Of a DNA stretch of 11,551 bases, positions 6,513-11,551 are shown piece after piece. Position numbers and translations under genes: made by a program. The stretch comes from Dehalococcoidales bacterium (GTDB taxonomy: Bacteria; Chloroflexota; Dehalococcoidia; Dehalococcoidales; Fen-1064). The stretch lies in assembly GCA_016929875.1 (NCBI GenBank), contig JAFGHZ010000007.1, positions 1 to 11,551 of the forward strand, written 5' to 3'. Under the pieces are notes generated by a model, which was given only the letters and a program-made list of their open reading frames with translations, had not been told where the DNA came from and did no database searches. Each line of letters begins with the position of its first letter. Position 1 is the stretch's first letter.

Positions 6513-7703
6513 ATGAAAAGAGTGTTTATAGAACCCTTGTGGAAAATGAGGGGAGAATATAGAAATCTGGTTGAGAATCCTATCCCCGGATTTGAGTTTG
6601 TAACTGAGACAACACAACTTGAGAATCTCGCAAAAACGCTATCGAAAAAAGACAGTGCCTATAAAATCATGGGGTTCATGGCATCATTTTTACCCGTGCA
6701 TTTGGTGAAGCCGTTCTGGGAACGGTTTAAGAAATTACCCGATGATATTGACCTGACCTACGCGGTGTATCACCCTGTTTTCCGTAAAGAACCCTGGATA
6801 CTGGAAGTGTTAGCCGACCAGGGGTATCTGCTTATCGGCAATGAGCGAGCATTTGATTTATGGAAATGGCTGATTAAAGGCGCTTTGCATTCAGATTACT
6901 GCAAAAAAATAATTTTCCAATTGGAAGCGGCGAAGAATTCTTTCCTCGAGGGTACACATTGGGAGCGGTTACTTCCTAAAATCGATGTTGTTTATAACAG
7001 CGTCCCGGAGAAGAAATTTATCAAGACATTTGACGATAAAAAGGTTAAACTGCTTTTTGTAAACTCCGCCAATATTAATACGTCCACCCATCTTCAAATA
7101 CATGGCGGGCTGGTAGCACTGGAAGCGTTTTCTATTTTGCGCGAAAAGTACAACAATATCGAGCTTGTTGTGAGGAGCGGAATTCGACAGGACACCAAAG
7201 AAAAGTTCCTGAAACAACCCGGAATCACGATTTATGACGAAGTCATTCCCTGGGAACAACTGGAAAAAGAATTCAAATCGGCGGATATCTTTATTTATCC
7301 CACGAATGTAACTCCCGCTAATGTATTTCTGGATGCGATGAGTTATGAGTTACCCATCGTGACGACCGATGTCTGGGGGAATCCGGAGATTGTAGCCGAC
7401 GGCAAGACCGGATTAATTGTGCACCATCCCACCGCCCATAAATTCACCGATGGAAACATTGTCCATTTCGAATCACCGGAATTTAAAAAAGCCATTTCAT
7501 CTTCACCCTCCGGACTCGTTGAAGCGACTGTTGAAAAACTGAGTATTCTCATTGAAAATCCGGAGTTACGGAGACAGATGGGCAAAGCCGGAAGAAGGGA
7601 AATTGAGCAGGGCAAGTTTTCAAAAGAACGAAGGAATGAGAAATTAAAAGAAATTTTGGTTAGTGCTATCGGGGAAGGTATTGGTGATGAAAAATCAGGA
7701 TAA
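6513..7703 (+). CDS. Glycosyltransferase, GT-B fold, family 4-like
   Basis: A 396-residue cytoplasmic enzyme likely to add a sugar to the growing lipid-linked glycan. The C-terminal half reads as a GT4-type domain: a K-L-L-F-V-N-S opening near 178, then G-G-L-x-A-L-E-A-F, and A-D-I-F-I-Y-P before L-D-A-M-S-Y-E-L-P-I-V-T-T and G-x-P-E-I-V. The usual E-x7-E motif is not intact: its second acid is Asp274 and the first has no clear counterpart. The usual G-R-x-x-x-x-K-G signature for the nucleotide phosphates is also missing, replaced by N-I-N-T-S-T-H-L-Q. The start lacks a clear Shine-Dalgarno; AAAGGA at 6480-6485 is too far. The N-terminal M-K-R-V-F-I-E-P reads as a normal first strand, so I keep ATG 6513. 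It lies 23 bases after fcl and overlaps the methyltransferase by 17 bases. Donor and acceptor are unknown; GDP-fucose is a plausible donor by context only. Confidence 0.78.
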   Translation: MKRVFIEPLWKMRGEYRNLVENPIPGFEFVTETTQLENLAKTLSKKDSAYKIMGFMASFLPVHLVKPFWERFKKLPDDIDLTYAVYHPVFRKEPWILEVLADQGYLLIGNERAFDLWKWLIKGALHSDYCKKIIFQLEAAKNSFLEGTHWERLLPKIDVVYNSVPEKKFIKTFDDKKVKLLFVNSANINTSTHLQIHGGLVALEAFSILREKYNNIELVVRSGIRQDTKEKFLKQPGITIYDEVIPWEQLEKEFKSADIFIYPTNVTPANVFLDAMSYELPIVTTDVWGNPEIVADGKTGLIVHHPTAHKFTDGNIVHFESPEFKKAISSSPSGLVEATVEKLSILIENPELRRQMGKAGRREIEQGKFSKERRNEKLKEILVSAIGEGIGDEKSG

Positions 7704-8487
7704 AAATGTTGAAATAGACCTGATGCGGAGGGAGCTTGTTTCCGGAGCCTGGGATGATAGCGAGGCTCAGGTAGTGTGTAGAAAAAAAGCTTTGAAGCTG
7801 CTGGAGCCGGAATTAAACGAACGGCAGCTTATTCTTGACGCTGGCTGCGGCCCGGGTACCTACGGCTTGCTATTGGCCTCTCAGGGAAAAAATGTAATTG
7901 GAATCGATATTTCCGCCGCGGCCGCCGGAGTCGCCCAAAAAAGAGCGACTGCTCAGGACGTCGATTTTAAACCAATGGCCGGCGACCTCGAGAGATTGCC
8001 CCTGAAAGACAAGAGCGTCGATGTCTGTTTTTGCGCCTTTGTTTTGCATCACCTCCCCGACATCGACAGGACGGTAAAGGAGTTTGCCCGAGTTTTGAAC
8101 GAAAACGGAAAAATTATCATAATGGAACCCAACGGTTCTAATCCCGGCGTAAAATTAAGCGGTATCATTGAAGGAAGAGCGTCGAATACCTGCACTCAAT
8201 TAGGGGTCGATACCTCCAATGAAACAATCCACAACCACAAATACTATGTTCAACTACTGAAACAAAACGGATTCAAAGACATAAAAGTTACCTCTTATTA
8301 TTTCGGGGGGTTGCCACCTCTACCGGATAAGCACGAGAGCCACAACTTCAAACTGCAGATTATCCGTTTTATGGTACAGGTAAGGCGAATTATGTACGTC
8401 GTGCTCTACAGAATATTGCCCCAGCCATTTAATGGCGCTGATTTGTTAGTCATAGGTACTAACGCTTCAAGCCGGCAGGACGGATAA
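7687..8487 (+). CDS. SAM-dependent methyltransferase, class I
   Basis: A 266-residue soluble methyltransferase of the Methyltransf_11/25 type. Motif I is ILDAGCGPG (49-57), Asp74 after the second strand should hold the SAM ribose, and the F-V-L-H-H-L-P-D segment followed by R-V-L-N-E-N-G-K-I-I-I-M-E-P is the standard fourth and fifth strand region. An upstream in-frame GTG at 7663 exists, but ATG 7687 is eight bases after GGGGAAGG (7671-7678) and is preferred. The start overlaps the glycosyltransferase by 17 bases and the stop abuts the next ATG. The context suggests O-methylation of a sugar in the glycan or of its precursor. The basic, hydrophobic C-terminal stretch (about 220-250, R-F-M-V-Q-V-R-R-I-M-Y-V-V-L-Y-R) could sit at the membrane. 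The substrate is inferred only from neighbours. Confidence 0.82.
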   Translation: MKNQDKNVEIDLMRRELVSGAWDDSEAQVVCRKKALKLLEPELNERQLILDAGCGPGTYGLLLASQGKNVIGIDISAAAAGVAQKRATAQDVDFKPMAGDLERLPLKDKSVDVCFCAFVLHHLPDIDRTVKEFARVLNENGKIIIMEPNGSNPGVKLSGIIEGRASNTCTQLGVDTSNETIHNHKYYVQLLKQNGFKDIKVTSYYFGGLPPLPDKHESHNFKLQIIRFMVQVRRIMYVVLYRILPQPFNGADLLVIGTNASSRQDG

Positions 8488-10686
8488 ATGGTTAATTCGT
8501 CAAAAACTCAACTCTTACTGATATGTTTTATCTCAATCGCGGCGCTTCCCGTCATCATCCTGTCCGACATCGTCGCATTGAATACGATTTTTGCCTTTAT
8601 CACCGGGCTGTTTTTACCCGGATATCTACTGCTGATAGCGCTTTACCCTCGTCGGGAAAGCCTAGGCGGCACCGAACGCTTCCTGCTCAGCTTCGCGCTG
8701 TCTCTAGCGGTGGTACCTCTCATTCTGCTCGTCTTGAATTACGTCTGGTCTCTGGAGCTTATTCCCTGCATCATTGCGGTGACGGTCTTTAATTTGTTAA
8801 TGGTTGCCGTCGGCTGGTGGCGACAGAGGAGATTACCGGCGGAAGAAAGGTTCGCGGTGTCATTATCGCCGTTAGCTGAATTCAATGTAACCGTTTTGTT
8901 CAAGAGCATCCGGTTCTATTTGTGGGTGTTATTGATTGGACTGACGACATGGTTGTTGTGTTCTCCTTTACAACTGACCCTGCAACCTTTCGCCGTTGAG
9001 TCCTTGCACATTTTCAGAAATTTGCCTCTTTTCGCCGGGGTGTTCATCGCCTGGTTTTTAGTATTGATTTTCCTGATGTTCTCGAAATCTCCCTCAAAGT
9101 TGGCCGTTATAGAAAAGGTAGCTCTGAGTGTACTCGTAGCACTGGTATTTAACGGGTTCTGGATAATTAACTCTCTCTATGGTTTCGGTAGCGACAGCAT
9201 GGCTAACCTGGCAGATGTTAACCTGGTAGTAGGATTAGGGAAATTACCGCCGCTTGGCGATCTGAACTACTCCGGGTACCCGGGGGCAACAATCATAGGG
9301 AGCTTCTTCACACAGGCAAGCGGATTGACTACGTTCGCGACAGGGACGGTCTTTTGCCTGGAGACAAGTATTATTGCCGCCGCCCTGCTCGCTTTGTTCC
9401 TTGTCCGCACTCTGAAAAATCCTAACGCGGCGATGCTGGCGCTGCTACTAATAGTGATAGTAGCCGCCGCTTTGTCGCCGGCATCGGTACCTTCGCGTGC
9501 CCTGGCTTTCCGCGCCGACATTTTCAGCGGCGTTTTCTGGCTGTCTTTCATAACCCTTCTTTTCAGGTCGGAGGAAGAAATATTCACCGGCATCGGCGAA
9601 AAAGTAATCGTACTATTACTGCTGGCAGCGACTACTATCTTTTACGCCAATCATTCTTTCGTCATCGTGTTCGTGATATTTTCGATATTTATTGTTGCCA
9701 GGCTGGCTAAAGACCCGCACTCTATCGAGCCTGCGATGCTATATTTGCCACTGGTACTTGCCGTCTTATGGTCGCTGTATATTGCTACCGGGGTTTTCAA
9801 AAGCGTAACTCGTTTATTGCCCTCGTTCCTCGATATTTTATTTGCGGGAGAATTCCTCCATACTTTCCAGAAAGCCGCCGGTGGTCCCGGTGCCGGGGTG
9901 CCTTTCTGGATGCCATTGATGTCGTACATACGTTGGGCATTTTACGGGCTGGGGACACTGATTACCGTCGCAGGGCTGTTCTTCATCCGTAAAATGGGAA
10001 CATTACAGAGACGGATAATCGGTACTGTTTTTGGTATCGGGGTATTTACTATGATTTTCATGTTTTTAGAGGCGCAGGGTGTACAGGTAACCAGGTATAT
10101 CGCTTACGCCCCGGTCTTTCTGTCGCCTCTGCTCATAGGGTTGCTATTCAAATTCAGCAGACTCTGGAAGCGGATTCTCGCCGGGATGGCCATCGTCGTC
10201 CTGTTCGTATTTTCTTTGCCTTCATTCCTTGTTTATTACGGAGGTAATTTTAATACTTATGCTGTTACAGAAGGCGATATTGCCGCAGGTGAATTTCTCG
10301 GGGAGAGGTACGGCAGTATCAACGAATTGACTGTGTACAGTAATCGTCATTTCCCCGATGTTACCTACTATTACTTACCGGATGCCGCACAGAAAGGCCC
10401 CAGAGTACCGAGTGAAGTATTGAGCGAAAACGATTTATGGCTGGATGTAGATAATCTTGTAAGCCGTTTTAATAAATCTGATAATCCGGGTTTGTTTGTT
10501 TTTTCAGAGCGCGCATCGCTTCTCTGGTATCATGAAACTGGTATTCTACCGGACGACGAACAATGGCAGTTAATAAAAAACGAGCTTGAGGGGGAAGACG
10601 GGGCAAATCTGGTCTTCAGCAACGACTACGTGCAGGTGTATGCCAATCCCGCGGCAGTCGCATTAAGCTCAGGCAGTGAACGATGA
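8488..10686 (+). CDS. Polytopic membrane protein with DUF1616-like N-terminus, GT-C/polymerase-like
   Basis: A 732-residue integral membrane protein. Residues about 1-125 resemble DUF1616: two hydrophobic segments, F-L-P-G-Y-L-L-L-I-A-L-Y-P-R-R-E-S-L-G-G-x-E-R, two more segments, then a charged W-R-Q-R-R-L-P-A-E-E-R-F. A further eight or so membrane segments run from about 143 to 585. A loop at 232-270 holds G-x-G-S-D-S (Asp236) and Y-S-G-Y-P-G (261-266), the kind of Asp-bearing outer loop and tyrosine-proline-glycine turn seen in GT-C transferases. The last 145 residues are soluble, with V-Y-S-N-R-H-F-P-D-V-T-Y-Y-Y-L-P. The layout resembles a lipid-linked sugar transferase or a polymerase (Wzy role) in an operon that otherwise shows none. 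ATG abuts the methyltransferase stop, with AGGA nearby. The membrane topology and family are firm; the activity is a guess. Confidence 0.65.
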   Translation: MVNSSKTQLLLICFISIAALPVIILSDIVALNTIFAFITGLFLPGYLLLIALYPRRESLGGTERFLLSFALSLAVVPLILLVLNYVWSLELIPCIIAVTVFNLLMVAVGWWRQRRLPAEERFAVSLSPLAEFNVTVLFKSIRFYLWVLLIGLTTWLLCSPLQLTLQPFAVESLHIFRNLPLFAGVFIAWFLVLIFLMFSKSPSKLAVIEKVALSVLVALVFNGFWIINSLYGFGSDSMANLADVNLVVGLGKLPPLGDLNYSGYPGATIIGSFFTQASGLTTFATGTVFCLETSIIAAALLALFLVRTLKNPNAAMLALLLIVIVAAALSPASVPSRALAFRADIFSGVFWLSFITLLFRSEEEIFTGIGEKVIVLLLLAATTIFYANHSFVIVFVIFSIFIVARLAKDPHSIEPAMLYLPLVLAVLWSLYIATGVFKSVTRLLPSFLDILFAGEFLHTFQKAAGGPGAGVPFWMPLMSYIRWAFYGLGTLITVAGLFFIRKMGTLQRRIIGTVFGIGVFTMIFMFLEAQGVQVTRYIAYAPVFLSPLLIGLLFKFSRLWKRILAGMAIVVLFVFSLPSFLVYYGGNFNTYAVTEGDIAAGEFLGERYGSINELTVYSNRHFPDVTYYYLPDAAQKGPRVPSEVLSENDLWLDVDNLVSRFNKSDNPGLFVFSERASLLWYHETGILPDDEQWQLIKNELEGEDGANLVFSNDYVQVYANPAAVALSSGSER

Positions 10687-11551
10687 AATTTCTCAAGAAT
10701 AGGTTATTCGATTATATAAAGGACCCTCTGTATAAGAATTCACTGTTCCTGATAGCCGCTAACAGTATTGTAGCGATAGTCGGTTTCGTTTTCTGGATAA
10801 TCGTAGCGCGGTATTATACTACTGAAGATGTGGGACTGGCAACAGCAGTTATAGCGATAATACCTTTCCTTGCTGCTCTTGCTATCTTAGGTTTCGATAT
10901 CGGGTTGGTACGCTTCCTCCCGGGGGAAAAAGATAAGCCTGCGATGTTGAATACCTGTTTCACCGTTACCTCGCTGTTTGCCGTGATAACCGCGGCGGTA
11001 TATCTTCTCGGTTTGAAACTATGGTCTCCGGATATATTATTCATCAGGGACAATATGGGATACGTTCTGCTTTTTGTGCTATTTACGGTGGGATTGGCAA
11101 TCAGCCAGCTGCAAGGGCAGGCATTTATCGCCTTGCGTTCCGCCAAGTACAACCTTTTCCAGAGTGTCCTTTATAGTTCGAGAGTTTTACTTGTTATCCC
11201 GTTTGTCATGTTCGGTTGGTTCGGTATCATCGATGCCTGGGGAGTTGTCACCCTGTTGATACTGGTAGGGGGAATTGCGGTGTTCCTCTATTCGATTCCC
11301 GGCTATAAACCATTGCCGCTGGTAAAGAAGGATATCCTGAAGAGACTCGCCAGGTTTTCCGCAGGCAACTATGCCGCAAAACTCATCGGAATGGTCCCGA
11401 TCAACTGGATGCCACTTATTATTATATCGGTTTTGTCTAAAGAATCGAGTGCTTATTTCTATATACCTTTTTCTCTCGCTTCGATTTTAGGAATAATCCC
11501 GGGTAATGTTGCTCTCTCACTACTGGCTGAAGCTGCCAATGACCCTAATCA
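10683..11551 (+). CDS. Wzx-type oligosaccharide flippase, N-terminal part (partial)
   Basis: An open frame from ATG 10683 to the window edge, 289 complete codons without a stop. It starts with L-Y-K-N-S-L-F-L-I-A-A-N-S and continues into A-R-Y-Y-T-T-E-D-V-G-L-A-T-A, typical of the first helices of polysaccharide biosynthesis (RfbX/Wzx, MOP superfamily) flippases. About seven to eight hydrophobic segments are visible, with short charged loops such as R-F-L-P-G-E-K-D-K. These proteins are usually near 450-510 residues, so a little over half is present. It would move lipid-linked oligosaccharide across the membrane. The start overlaps the preceding stop by four bases (ATGA), suggesting coupled translation. 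The exact substrate depends on the rest of the operon, much of which lies outside the window. Confidence 0.87.
   Translation, partial: MKFLKNRLFDYIKDPLYKNSLFLIAANSIVAIVGFVFWIIVARYYTTEDVGLATAVIAIIPFLAALAILGFDIGLVRFLPGEKDKPAMLNTCFTVTSLFAVITAAVYLLGLKLWSPDILFIRDNMGYVLLFVLFTVGLAISQLQGQAFIALRSAKYNLFQSVLYSSRVLLVIPFVMFGWFGIIDAWGVVTLLILVGGIAVFLYSIPGYKPLPLVKKDILKRLARFSAGNYAAKLIGMVPINWMPLIIISVLSKESSAYFYIPFSLASILGIIPGNVALSLLAEAANDPN

Overview
The window looks like a bacterial chromosome segment of moderate GC. Several TATAAT boxes and Shine-Dalgarno sites point to Bacteria. The mix of an NrpR-type regulator beside glutamine synthetase, a DrrAB-like ABC pair, and a DUF1616-type membrane protein fits Chloroflexota, perhaps Dehalococcoidia. 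That placement is an impression from protein style, not a search result.

Region 1 (1-1275, + strand) concerns nitrogen. It holds the last 27 codons of a type I glutamine synthetase. A 195-base gap follows, with a 13-bp inverted repeat and an extended -10 promoter, and then a complete winged-helix plus NrpR-domain regulator. The regulator probably senses 2-oxoglutarate and controls nitrogen genes.

Region 2 (1472-4196, - strand) converges on region 1. Reading leftwards from a near-consensus promoter (TTGATA, 17 bases, TATAAT) it holds an ABC ATPase and an ABC-2 permease sharing one base at their stop and start codons. After 122 bases comes a classical short-chain dehydrogenase with its own promoter-like box and an operator-like dyad.

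Region 3 (4466-11551, + strand) diverges from region 2 and is a tightly packed glycan operon. It holds GDP-mannose 4,6-dehydratase (gmd), GDP-L-fucose synthase (fcl), a GT-B glycosyltransferase, a class I methyltransferase, a 732-residue polytopic membrane protein (DUF1616-like start, GT-C/polymerase-like body, soluble tail), and the first 289 codons of a Wzx-type flippase. Four of the five junctions overlap or abut; the fifth is a 23-base gap. The likely sequence of events is GDP-L-fucose synthesis, sugar transfer to a lipid-linked glycan, methylation of the glycan or a precursor, and flipping across the membrane. The 732-residue protein may act outside as transferase or polymerase.

No mobile element, CRISPR array, tRNA or rRNA was seen. 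I see no clear sign of a wholly new system. The least understood parts are the 732-residue membrane protein, the atypical glycosyltransferase, and several dyads in intergenic DNA.
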